A DNA stretch of 64,000 bases, taken from assembly GCA_935421135.1 (NCBI GenBank), contig OW285189.1:11491072-11555071 (forward strand). Direction: 5' to 3'. Within the stretch, counting starts at the first letter, position 1, and each line of letters begins with the position of its first letter. The DNA is from Bugulina stolonifera (Eukaryota; Bryozoa; Gymnolaemata; Cheilostomatida; Bugulidae). Positions 1 through 12,092 of this stretch are shown one piece after another. The notes beneath the pieces were generated by a model. The model saw only the letters and a program-made list of their open reading frames with translations. It had not been told where the DNA came from and ran no database searches. Made by a program: the position numbers and the translations under genes.

Positions 1-228
1 TCTAATTTATGTATACCAAAATCATCTTATTTTATCGAGTCGATAATGAAATTTTAAATTTTAAATTTTCGGCAGTATTAGCTCCAAAATGTTAAACATC
101 TCAGTTTCTGCTCAAAATCTCCATTTTGACATTCAAACATATCTACCACCCCCCACGATTACATATCATATCATTCCATGATTCTAACACTGCATGATAA
201 AAACTGAAAACATGGCAGCGCAACTAAC
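1..228. other. Window edge, no exon identified
   Basis: This stretch lies downstream of the last recognised exon of the minus-strand Ser/Arg-rich gene. That exon ends with a splice donor, so this is probably intron, with further exons beyond the window. It is AT-rich and I see no coding segment in it. Confidence 0.5.
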
Positions 229-3200
229 CTGTGTCAAGGTCAGAGTCTCCATAGATTCTACTTCTCCATGTAGATTTATTGGAAAGTTGAGTATCTGTTT
301 GTCTGCTGTAGGAAGGAGTGTATGGGGATATGAGAGTTGTCTTCTCTTCCGTGTTATAATGACTGCTGCCTCCGTACTTGTCATACCGACTTGTTTTAGT
401 GGGCAAAGGAGGTCTATCAACCAGATAAAGTAACAACCATGTATTGGTAATTGGATGGAATGTCTAGTTTCAATTAATAGTACACAAGTTGGCTTCAACA
501 TTTTTTAAATTTTTTCAAATTTACTAACTAATGAAATAATTAAAAATATACTGGAATTCTTCTAATACAAGCCCTGGCGTCAATTCAAACTTCACTACTA
601 CATCAGAAAAATTATTTTCCTCTTAGGCTAAATTAACATCATAGACATTCTACATAATGGGGAGGGTATAACAACAATTAATATAAATATATACATGTAT
701 ATAACTCCAAGCTGCACTGATGAGGTGCAAAACGCTGAAACAGCATGCTGTCTGCAGACTGAGTATATATACATGTACATAATATATAATAGATGTGAAG
801 GAATACATCATGAGTTAATATAGTGAGAATATACATGTATATGACAATAATTACAACAGTGTTAGTGTTGTCTGCTCTACGTTTTTGCGACTACTGCTCT
901 GCTGGGTTTCAATTCATATAAATTCCTCCACCACACTCAATGTCAATTTAGTGGGTAATAAATTTTAATGTTGCTTAACTTTGATGAAAGCCAAGATCCG
1001 CAAAAAATAAAAATTCAACATGAACAATATTGTTTTAAAGTTGTCCTCTCACTTTACTCCCTGACGACCCAATGGAGAAATTGAGAGAGGACAACTTCAC
1101 TACATAAAGGAATGGGATTTGGGTATTTCTCAATACTGAAGACAGAGACACTAGCAGTTTAGCACTGAGGCTTTAGCCACTAAGCAAAAGCTTACAGCAA
1201 AATTATTGTGTTAGTAAAAATAAATAGTTCACAGTTACGCTGAGATGCTTATAGCTAGCTAGCCATGCATATCAACATTGAACAAATATGGCGGCTCACT
1301 TGTTCCATCTGAAATGTAAAATTAGGGTAATGAAATAGTAAAGATTTGAAATCAAATATGAATAACACCTTCTAATTAGAGTTAGAAGTTGGAGTCAGGG
1401 TATTGTCAAAAGTAAAGTGAAGTTATCCTCCCCTATTGGGGAGGATAACTTCACATAATAAAAAATAGGTTAAAGCAACCTATATTGGTTTTAAGCCTCG
1501 GTCGGGTACACGAGAATACAATCAGAGTAGTTATGTTTAATATTAACCAATCACAACAACACTCTGTGACACGGGAACATGTTGGTCTTTGCACAGCCAA
1601 ACAAGAACAACCGGCTCTTACAATTTGTTTCCAAGGAATGCATACATGAGTTCTTTTCCACCAAATATCGTTCCAAGTTTAATCATCCCACACCATTTTG
1701 TGGGGAAGTAGAGTACTTCTGTTTGCAACCTCAATATTGATTGGGGAATCAAACGATGTACTATTTGTAATTTAGATAATATCGAACATTATAAAATAAT
1801 TCATTATGATCTACAAACAGTAAACAGCAATTAACTCAAGTGAGTAGATGATAAGAATTGACTTGAATACCTTCCCATTACACTGAAGTTCTGTATTATA
1901 CATTGAAACACTGCATAATGACATGTCCTTAAGTCGAGCATGATTAAATTGAATAACATGATATACGGATATTTCTAGAGACTCACGATTCAGCTGTAGA
2001 TCTCCTCCTCTCAACTGTTACCCGACTACTTCGCTCATTCACCTCCGATTCTGCGGCATCTGTGTCGCTATTGATGCTGCTATTGCTAATGTGTCTATCA
2101 TACCTTTTATAGACAAGAGCATATAACATTAATGTGTATTTATAAGGATATTAAACTTAAACAACAATAATAATAATAATCATCAAAAATATTCGCATAA
2201 TCAGTTCAACTTCCACCGATATTCTATGAAATAAATCTAGTGAAAAAGGTAGGAAAACAAAGCTGGAAATATAAATGGGAGGAGGGAGTAGAAAATACAG
2301 AAGCCGGAGTCCCACATGTTCATAATTAAAGAATTTGGAACCCAGGTTTGTCTCAATGCAGTAGGCTATCACTGTCTGCTTCCAATTCTAGGCTAGTATT
2401 CGGTCTCTATATATCATTCAAGCTACATCACTATAGATATAGAATGGAAATCAATCCACTAATATTTGGGTAAAAACATTACACATAAAACGATTATATA
2501 AATATATACCTTTTAAGTGTTTCAGTACTACTATACGTTGTTAGGTCGATACTAGGAACTATTTCCTTGATAGTGATACGAATGTGAGTACTGGTATTGT
2601 AAGGAGACTGTATTCTAATTCTGTCGTGAACGTCTGCATGCTTAGATCTGTAGAATTGTTAGTAAAGAAGAAGAACATCAAATATACAGTCCCATGCTTT
2701 CACAGTCAACCCTGGCAGCATGCCAATCCATTCTATTCCTAATAGTTGCTAATTATCAAAGTTTATGTGACTTTTTGGTGGACAAATTTTTAATTTTACG
2801 GCAATGTTGCAAAACGCAAATCCGCCTTATTACAAACTGCAACCTGAAACTATTTAAAAAGATAACATCTCTACCAACATGCTGAGAAGTAAATACGAAA
2901 TATAAAAGTTATTAGTGCAAAGCATAGAGCACACAGCCTAAGCCAACAATCATCAAAGGCTCGATCTACCTATCTCTATATCTACTGCGGCTGCAAGAAA
3001 AGTATATGAAAAGCTACTTAGAAAGCATGGGTGTGAAAGATGGCAACTCTGTTTTATCATGTTATAATCTACAAGCTACAAAAGCCAGCAAAACTTTTAC
3101 TTTCATCTTTAGGTTACAAACGACTAAATAACAGCAGTTTTACATCATATTTGAGTGAAACTTACTCAAACCAGAAAGCATTAGTATTTTAAACCAATAA

Positions 3201-6200
3201 TACAGTATTCTATCTTTTAACAGCCATTTTACTGATTTAAACCACATACCTTGGTCGTCTCCTTGACGTTTGGGAGTTGTCCCCTGCAACCTTAGATACA
3301 TCTAAATCTTTGCCACGCCCACTCGACCTACAAATACACAACATAAATTGTATTAATTTCACAAAATGTACAGAACCAGCATGCTAAGCATATGAAATTT
3401 TCACTGCTGTAAAGCTGGAGTTGTGGTTCCTGTTATTATACCAGGAGGGAGACATAATTGCAACTCCTAGTTAACACTAATGCAACATTCACACTGCCGT
3501 TTATACCAACTACTAGCGCGAGCGGCCAACGCTAATCACAATGTGGTTAACTGTTACTATATTATAGCTGGCACGTGTTACTTAGCGCGGGGTTTAAAGT
3601 TCAGCTTGTTGAACTCGTTGACCCCTACCGCTCACTGGAGCATGTCACTATATAATGTAGTTGTGGTTAGCATTGGCCGCTAGCCGCTAGTAGTTGGTAT
3701 AAACGGCAGTGTGAATGTTGCATAAGAATGTATCTCACAGTCACAAATAAATAGCCTACTAACAGAAATATTATTGCCTGTGTACTTTTGTCAATCAGGT
3801 ATTCAAGGCCCAAACATACAAAGAATTATACAACACAACACTTTTATACACTAAACATTGGGAGTTATGTGCTCTCTAAAAATAGAAATGCTTCCTTATG
3901 ACATAATAATCTATACAGTCACACTAGAATAATATATAGCAGTGATACTAGAGAACTTTCCACTTACTCTACTAGCCCATTTTCTACAGATGATCTCCTG
4001 GAAGAGAGGTAGGAAGTTGATGGTTCCTCATCTCTAGCCACAGAACGTCGAGTGTTTGTGTTGTCAGTTGTTCTACCTAATCTAAAGCTACTTCTGAAAA
4101 TGACCAAGTATGAACATGAACAAAATAGAATGACAGACACACTAGCCTACTTCATACAATGACTTTAATTCAATTTCATCACATTGATGAATAAAATGAA
4201 AATCTAGAGAGCAGATAACTCCAAAGTATTTGACAATGAATATTGCCGTTAGCAGCAGTTGATAGCCTAGTAACATCATGCTATGGAAGCTGCTAAAAAC
4301 AAATCATTGCTTATATGCTTAGAACAGAGGCTAGATAGTGTAATAGCACAAGTAGATGATAAATAAATAGCCTTGGATCCTACATCTACACATACATACC
4401 TAGTACTACTAAGTCCTCTGCTATATGAGTTATAGTCTCTATCCGTTGACATAGCCCTAGTGCCATTGTACCTACTAGTAGACGAGTACGAAGGTTCAAC
4501 ACTAGATTCCCTTGAATATGAGGATCCCATGTAAGTAGGTCTATCAACACTAGACTCTCTGCCATACCTACAGGTATAACACAGAGGGTGACAACTCCAA
4601 TAGAAGGACTGAGAACATCATGTCTAACACACTGAGAATGTGATGCACAGGGTATAACCATCCAACATGTAATGTCTGACTGCCAATTGCCAATGTATTG
4701 CTATCCAAATTACATAGTATCCCAATTGGTAAACTAAACTAGTACAATAACGATATATTTTGGTGTGAGTAATATTTAATTTGTAAAAGTTTGTTTTTAT
4801 CTGTAAAGCGTGAAGCCATATCAGTGTTATGTGATAGTTTAGTGAGGATACAGATGTGAAATCCAACTGGTTGTGTGTGGTATTTACATAACAGATTCGG
4901 TATTATGCCGCTACCTTAGGTCGAAATTCTCAAAAAATAGTGGCTTCATCAGAATAAAATATATAATATGAACATTTAGATGAACATGCTACGTCGACAC
5001 AGTGATCACCACCGACTTCTTGGAAATACCAGGAATTTGTTGAAATAAATACAGTGAGAGATGACACTATATACATGTAATTCTACCTCATGCCTCAAAG
5101 TCATAGGGAAATGTGATCACAGACAATAGCAGGTATATCATTCCCCCAGACTAACTAGCAACTGTATTCTATCTAATTAACAAAATTATCCTACCTAACC
5201 AGTTGCATAAAATAATTTCCATAAATTTCTTCCTCTAATAAGTAACACACACCTATATCATAATACATACATACACATGTACATATATATTACTTGTATA
5301 TATATGCAAATATATAATACATGTACATGTATTATGTATATGTATGCATTAAAATGTTTTCAACACTTGGCTTGCAGCAGCGGCAGCATCCAGAGAGCCT
5401 TAATTTACTGATTAGATCATTAAGAGTGATTCAGTCAGTGCACTAGTAGAATGATTTATTAGTCTCGCATCTTTAACTCTAACATATCATCTGCCATAAT
5501 GTTGCAGGTTACATCTTGCAATCATTTGCTGCTATATTGAACATCAAACTAATAACTAACTACCCACGTGTGGCTTGAGTTTACAAAATCATAAACAAAT
5601 TGCTGCTTCATTATTCAGTTTGATTGTATTCGCTAAGTTAGTTGTATGGAGTAATTTTATGAAGTTGAAAGAGATGGACTTTCGGTGATTTAATTCTTAA
5701 ATCCTGAAAAAGGAGCCGTTAAAGTAAACAATGTTGTGAATATTCACCATAGCCATTTAACAATAATATTATTCGGTAAAATATATTCTAGCTCTTCCAG
5801 AAATTATTCGTTACTAAGAAATATTTGGTCAGTTCCATTTTGTCATAGGATCTGCTCATTTTGTGAGTTCATTTGCCACTTTTGCACTTTCCATATCTGT
5901 GGCAATTTTGAATAATACCATTAGTCGAAATCTTACCTGGACATGTAGCCTGAAGTTGAGGCAGGCTTTGACCCTCCTCCGCCATAGTCTGAAACATAAC
6001 CACTGAGGCTAGCTGTTCTACCCAGACTACTGTTAGAGAACCGATCTACAGAGCTTCTGGAACCGAGAGCGCTGGAAGACCGCTGTAGTCTACTGGATGG
6101 TGCATTGTAGCTTCTCTCTAAAGACCCAATACCATATTTAGTGGAACTTCTGCTGGAACCCCCTCCACCATCATATTCACCTGTATAAGGTCACAGGCTA

Positions 6201-9200
6201 ATTAATTATAGGAGGCATGATGTATTAATGATCAGGGAATATAAACCATGAGAATCACAATATAATTACTGGTTATTGTATTGTTAGTAAACAAGGAAAC
6301 TCGGACACTAACATTTACATGTACTTACTAAAGACTGCCTGCAAGGTATGAAACTTTGTGTCATATAAGCTAAATCTTAAAATTAACAAACATTAATCTT
6401 ATTACATAAGGAACTACATGTATTTTGTACATGAAATCAGCATGAGAGAATTATTGCATATGTACAGGACAGTATCAGCGTTCAGCTGTGTTCCTTAGCT
6501 TATACAAGGAACAGGATATTGACCTTTTCATGACTGACTATGCAAGCGGTATAACCTTTCTAAATATAATATTACTTTATGTCATACAAACATTTCATTC
6601 TATATACAAAGACCTCTAAACTTTCACAATGAATTATCTTAGAAATCAACAAGTTGTACATCTGCAACACATTGATGAATGATGTCAGTAGCCTACATGT
6701 TTTATTAGGAAGCATAAGACCTCTGTATTTACTGCCCAGATGTATTGAAAGGCATACTCCACAGTCTATACTATATACATGTAGGTTGTAGAGATTGAAA
6801 TGAATAGATGGAATAGACAGCAGCTCTATAACTATAATCAGAGCTCCTGGCAAATAGATGAGCTGCTACTGGCAGGAGGAAATCGGAAAAAAGTATCAAC
6901 AACTTCAACAAAAATAATGAATACATCACCTCGTTTTTTCACATGCTCACAATATCTCTGCCTGCCTGCTGTTTTCCAAAACCTACATGTAGGTGTGGGT
7001 GTGGGAATCCCAACTACTTGTGATTGTAACAAAAACATGAGTTTCACTCCTAGCTTGGATGTTCAAGGGAGCACAACTACGAATTCTAAGATCAGCTGAT
7101 AAATAAAGGAACACAAGTCATCTAATGATATTATTCCAGTCATACGCTTCCAAGAAAGTTCTGTTGCCATTGCATATGTACTATAGATGTAAGTACAATG
7201 TTTGCTATAGTATACAACATACATGCATACTATTCAACATGTGCCCACATGGTGTAGACCAATTATATATAGTATAACCGGTCAATTTATAATATTATAA
7301 TGTACGCTATAATATCATATATAGTATAGCATATCAACAACTGTATATACGAACTGTGAACTGACATTTATATGTCTAAATATACCTCAACATGTTCCAT
7401 CTCATTAGATATAAATTCACAACCATATACATGTAGTATTCATCTTTCATTATAAATATTATATTACTTCACATGCAATAATTTATCACATTATTATTCT
7501 GTATGCATTTAATTTTACAACAGCGTATGTATTGGCTATAATCCTTACAAGTTAGTAATTATTTGCACACCTTTATCCTATATCATGTATTATAATCCAT
7601 AATATAACTTATACACATTAGTGGAATTGTCTCCACATGCCACCAGTACAATGTAGGCAATAGATATACATTTCTTCTCTGCAGAAACGTTTAGAAGTCT
7701 AGCCTGGGTCTACCACCTTAGCCTGAGAGCATATGATAGTAGCGAAGGAGAACTCTGGATGTGAATTAGTGAGTTTCCAAACACTATTCCTACGAATAAA
7801 CCAAATGTTATTTCGACTTGAACTGATTTATTTTGGAATTTGAGACCATATTATGCTGGCTAACCAAAATTTGTTCAGAGAATCTCTTTATTATCTCATC
7901 GTATGGTAGAAGGTGACGTAACGTTTTACCTGCAGACGAACCTAAAATATCTCAAATACACAAATATAACACAAGCATCTAGGAAAGAAAAATACATTAC
8001 CTTGTACAGTTGAAAAGCCACTAGTCCTACCAGAAATACTAGAGCTTCTGTTAGTTGGGGTGTAAGTACCACTCGTACCATAGTTACTAGCAGATCCATA
8101 GTTTCTCCCACTGCCCTATATAATATACAACGACAGAGTAACAGCATGAAAGCTGCAAGTCAATGCATTATCATTATATACTAGCAAAATATTTATGTTA
8201 CAAAAACTGTAAATAATGAATTAAATTAAATTACAATGTATATACAGTACTATATTCGGATGGAATATAAAATATAAATGCATAATTTATAAGATATAAA
8301 GCATATTTAGGAAGACTTGTGTCACCCTTTGTCAAACTGCATTGTATGTTGAAAAGTTTAGGAAAATTTTGTAGGAGATGTCCACTTGGACAAGGGTCAC
8401 TCACTTGGACAGGGTCACCTACCTAGGACTATTATTATATAGATATTCTATCATACACAACTAACACAATATACATGTATATAGTCTTTAAACAGCTGAC
8501 TTTTAATGATGCTACTACAGCTTATACACCCTAGTATAAACATCTAGTGTCAGTCTATATAATATTATATTATATCCATTCACACTCAATGCAGTCTATA
8601 TACATGATTGCAAGAATCTGCCTATCAATCTGTCATATCAGGACCTACTAGCTACTACTACAGCATACCGTACATCTCTAAAGGGTGCACACAGAAATAT
8701 ATATCTTATTTTCATGGAATGTTCTTAGCATCCATTCAGTATTGCACCTATGGATTTGTCTCCCCTTGATTATAATCTAACTCTACCCATTTGACTGTAT
8801 TCTATTTATTTTAGAAAATAGCATGAAGCCTCTTACGTAAATGCAGACAATATTTTTAATAGGATGTTCAACATAAAAACAATCACCTATGGCGTTGCAG
8901 TGCATACAAATTCGGAAACGCCCATCTAACATAGGTTTATTTCATGTAAGCAGAAAAACAATACTACAATATGCAAGTACATGCAGTGCTGAATTCAATT
9001 CCAAGCAATGTATATTCACATAATTATGAAAGCTACTAAGTCCATGATAATTATCAATTGAAGTTTATGGTATGATTACCTCCAGTTCCACTTACCAATA
9101 AAGCAACAGCAAAAAATATTTTTGAAAATTATGCCAACACAACTTTTTCTCAATTATGGGCAGTCTCTATTTACTAGAATTCACTCAAATATTCTTGAAT

Positions 9201-10333
9201 TTAGTCATGGAATGGAACCAACTATGCTAAATATTTCTTTAAAATTCTATTATTAATACTTTCAGTTTAAATTATTTTGCTACCCAGTCATGCTTTATAC
9301 AACATTCACTATTTTCCCAATAATAATTTTTTTCAGACCAACAGTAAAATATCATTGTTCGCTCACAAAAACTTAATGTTCCGCTTTTAAAAAAGCTAGA
9401 ACACGTTTGTGTACATTTGTATCAGTTTGTGAATATTTACCCTGATTATACTGTATATAAATAGTGCAGGTCTGTATATTACAACTAACTATAAGTACTT
9501 ATATGTGTGTATATACACTAATGACTATTGATATTGTTGGGTACATGTAGGCCCCAGTGCTCGATATGAGCTAGAACTATACTATAGCTTGCACACTGAA
9601 TATATTGTATTAGCAATGTCAATGTAAAGTAGGGTGGACAGAGAACTGAACCGACTTCTTAGGCACAAATAATTTATAAAATTTTCAACCAACTTCAAAG
9701 GGAAATGATAAAAATTCCCCTGTATAATAATATACATGTAGATGGTTATGTACATTATGTACATGTACGTTTATCGTACACACTGTATATAAAATACTTG
9801 TGATTATATCATGGAGGTTGATTATTGTATTGTCTCTGGATTAATACAATAAACTGTCTTTTTACCAGGTTTAGTGTTGCAGTAATACCTGATGCAGTCA
9901 GTAAAGAATACAATACAGTCTTTTACTTTTTAGACCGGCTAAGTTTAGGCTACAGTAAGGGCTGCTTGCTCAACACTTTTTTTAGGTTGTGTTAGCTGTT
10001 TTTACCTACAAGGAGGTCCATTTTCTCAGTCTATACCCATTATATACAATTCCTTGCAGTTTATCACATAAAAAACACCATTATATAAAGTATTACAAAT
10101 CAGTCAGGCCAAAAATATTAACCATTGCACCATCGCTGAAGTACACTAGAATATTACACGTATGTATGAAAATGCCTACATGTATTTGCATAATTGATAT
10201 CTACTGTACATGCATATTGTATTATTAACTATCTACTATTAATAGGTATAATATATCTACACAAACGTACTAGCCTATATATACTTACCCCTGACCCTGA
10301 GACACTGTAGTTACCAGATCTATAATATGACAT
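229..10333 (-). CDS. Ser/Arg/Tyr-rich intrinsically disordered protein, partial (3' end missing)
   Basis: I do not recognise this gene. Nine exons join in frame on the minus strand: 10333-10289 (starts ATG, MSYYRSGNYSVSGSG), 8115-8001, 6180-5937, 4567-4400, 4093-3968, 3327-3250, 2647-2510, 2103-1987 and 413-229. Each has AG acceptor and GT donor signals, and the split codons restore the frame at every junction. The last donor (ACAG/gttagt) shows that the gene continues past the window. The roughly 405 residues visible are rich in Ser, Arg, Tyr, Gly and Thr, with repeated RSSS, SSRxS and RESSV motifs that look like basophilic kinase sites. There is no signal peptide, membrane segment or recognisable fold. 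Exons 4-8 all begin and end in the same phase and each is a multiple of three long, so any of them could be skipped without a frameshift. It may be a cytoskeletal or scaffold protein, but that is a guess. The exon structure is well supported; the function is unknown. Confidence 0.72.
1038..1097. repeat. Short inverted repeat with aagttgtcctctc arms
   Basis: The left arm aagttgtcctctc (1038-1050) is matched by its exact reverse complement at 1085-1097, with a 34-base spacer. Similar arms occur at 1419-1452 and 62788-62837, so this looks like a small dispersed inverted-repeat family. It lies at the 3' side of the Ser/Arg-rich gene, in an intron. Confidence 0.6.
1417..1454. repeat. Perfect 17-bp hairpin
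   Basis: gtgaagttatcctcccc (1417-1433), the loop tatt, then the exact reverse complement (1438-1454). The arm resembles the aagttgtcctctc arm at 1038, suggesting that both belong to one family of short foldback elements. Confidence 0.65.
3481..3722. mobile_element. PIF/Harbinger-like MITE
   Basis: A 242-bp element with perfect 38-bp terminal inverted repeats beginning TGCAACATTCACACTGCCG. Similarity between the arms continues for about 20 further bases with a few differences. The trinucleotide TAA flanks both ends, which matches the 3-bp TWA duplication of PIF/Harbinger transposons. It carries no transposase and is less AT-rich than its surroundings. It sits in the intron between exons 5 and 6 of the minus-strand Ser/Arg-rich gene. 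The class assignment rests on the duplication length only. Confidence 0.75.
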
Positions 10334-11864
10334 CTCCTACCCAAGGAGTAGTATATTATACTTGTAGTCTAATATATCCTGTGTACTATGTGTATATCAG
10401 AGCTAGTTCTCTTGTATGTCATATCTAACTCTACTGTATGTATGACCACTAATCCTACTTGTTTATACACAACACTTGTTCCTATACACACACAGTACAT
10501 GTGGGCTAAGGCAAGCTCAACAGATGAGAGACTATATATTATTATATTATATTCTGTACTCTACACAGGTAGATGCGTATAACCCAGTTCCTAGTCCACT
10601 AATGAACTAATCATTCTACATAATATAGACTACATTATATTGTACATGACTGTATATCATTGAACCAGTAGCTTTCAGGTGCAGTCTATATTGTATAATA
10701 TGATGTAATATACACTAGCTAAGAAAATATTGACTGATGTTAATACCTGCCTTCTGTTTACAGAAACTCTTTAAATAATGATCAGATATCGGTGAAATCT
10801 CCTTCTTCACTTATGTACGCCTTTTTCTTTATTAGTATTCTCATAAGCTGTTGGGATAAGAATAGACTATTCTAGTTTTCAACTTTTTCTACAGCTGATT
10901 CTGAACAGAAATAGAAAGGATATTATAAGTTACAAAATTAGGTCTATACTCTATATGTATGCATCAATTACATGTAGGTATATTACTGTTTGGTGGTACA
11001 CCATCTAAATAGAATATAGTAATTTGTATATACATATTCTCCAAATGGCTCAAAACTAGATAATACCGTCAACTTTTCAATTTTTTGACAGCTGCATAAT
11101 AATTATTATACATGTACATTTTGTTGATGCTATTACAACTTTTTGACAGCTACAAGATATTATACAAGCTATATTGCAAATTAAAACTTCACTAAGCAGC
11201 AATACACTATCACGGTGCAATAGCTGCACATGTTACATTACATACTTGCATGAGCATACACTGCAACTTGGATCTACCTGAGAGCTGAAACACAAATAAA
11301 AATCCCAGAGAGGTGCACGAGCTATTGACCTTTGTTGAGCAGGAGAAAACCATCCCTAGCTCATCTGAAGACCTAGGTTTCTCGTTTGGCCTAGGCCAGT
11401 GTGTTGGCGATCCTGTCACGAAAAAGTGAGGCAGAAAATTCTTGAGCAACATGGCCTATGCCTGAAATTGAGGTCAGACACTAAATATGTGCAAAATAAT
11501 GTGGAGTTGTCTTCTCCATTGTGTTGGATCCTGATTGAGCAGACAATTTACAAATAATACTGGAAGACTTCACTATAACTATTAGTTAGATCTCTTAATT
11601 CACCAATGCAAGAAAGTTATTTAGCTATAAGTTTCCATAAACACATAATATAATATGAAGAAAAGGCACTCTCAATGCTTTAGTCAATTTAATATCCACA
11701 CTGTAAGATCAATCTTTCAAACACGAGAACATAACTTCTATTATGTCATGTACAATGTACTTCTGCTGGGCTTTGGGAGTTATCATATAATAATGTATTT
11801 GAACAAGAGCCAACAATGGAAAATCCTTTTTAACCTGCTTTCCTGTTGAAGACTATTAAAAACT
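10334..11864. other. Intergenic / upstream region of the Ser/Arg-rich gene
   Basis: This must contain the promoter and any 5' UTR of the minus-strand gene that starts at 10333. No clear TATA element or upstream exon could be assigned. It is AT-rich with scattered TACATGTA motifs. The short reading frames here lack splice context or family resemblance, and I see no gene. Confidence 0.5.
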
Positions 11865-11865
11865 T

Positions 11866-12092
11866 ACTGCGACCAGGCAGCTTTAACTGCCAGATGCCAG
11901 TGCTGGCAAACTCCGGTGAGAAAGGCCCAAATGGTATGGCCTTTTTTGGCAAGGTGGGGGTAGAGAAGTTGCCTCGAAGTACAGGAGCAATTGTGGCTGG
12001 ATGCGCTTCCTAAAACCACCGTGACCGGGATTTGAACCTGGACCCTTCAGCATGAAAGTTCAGCATTCTTACCACTTGGTCACACTGCTCCA
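11866..12092 (-). mobile_element. tRNA-derived SINE
   Basis: On the minus strand the head (about 12092-12015) looks like a tRNA. It has an A-box-like segment (tgaccaagtggtaag) and, about 35 bases further, a B-box (ggttcaaatcc) inside a pairable T-arm. The body then runs to about 11866 with the palindrome-like segment gccagcactggcatctggc. The acceptor stem does not pair properly, so this is not a functional tRNA. RNA polymerase III promoter boxes plus an unrelated tail is the usual SINE design. The 3' boundary is approximate. Confidence 0.65.

Noticed and set aside
11210..11452. 80-codon minus-strand frame
   Set aside because: No family resemblance and no clear splice sites that join it to a gene.
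12015..12092. Functional tRNA gene on the minus strand
   Set aside because: The boxes are good but the acceptor stem does not pair and a repeat body follows; better read as a SINE head.
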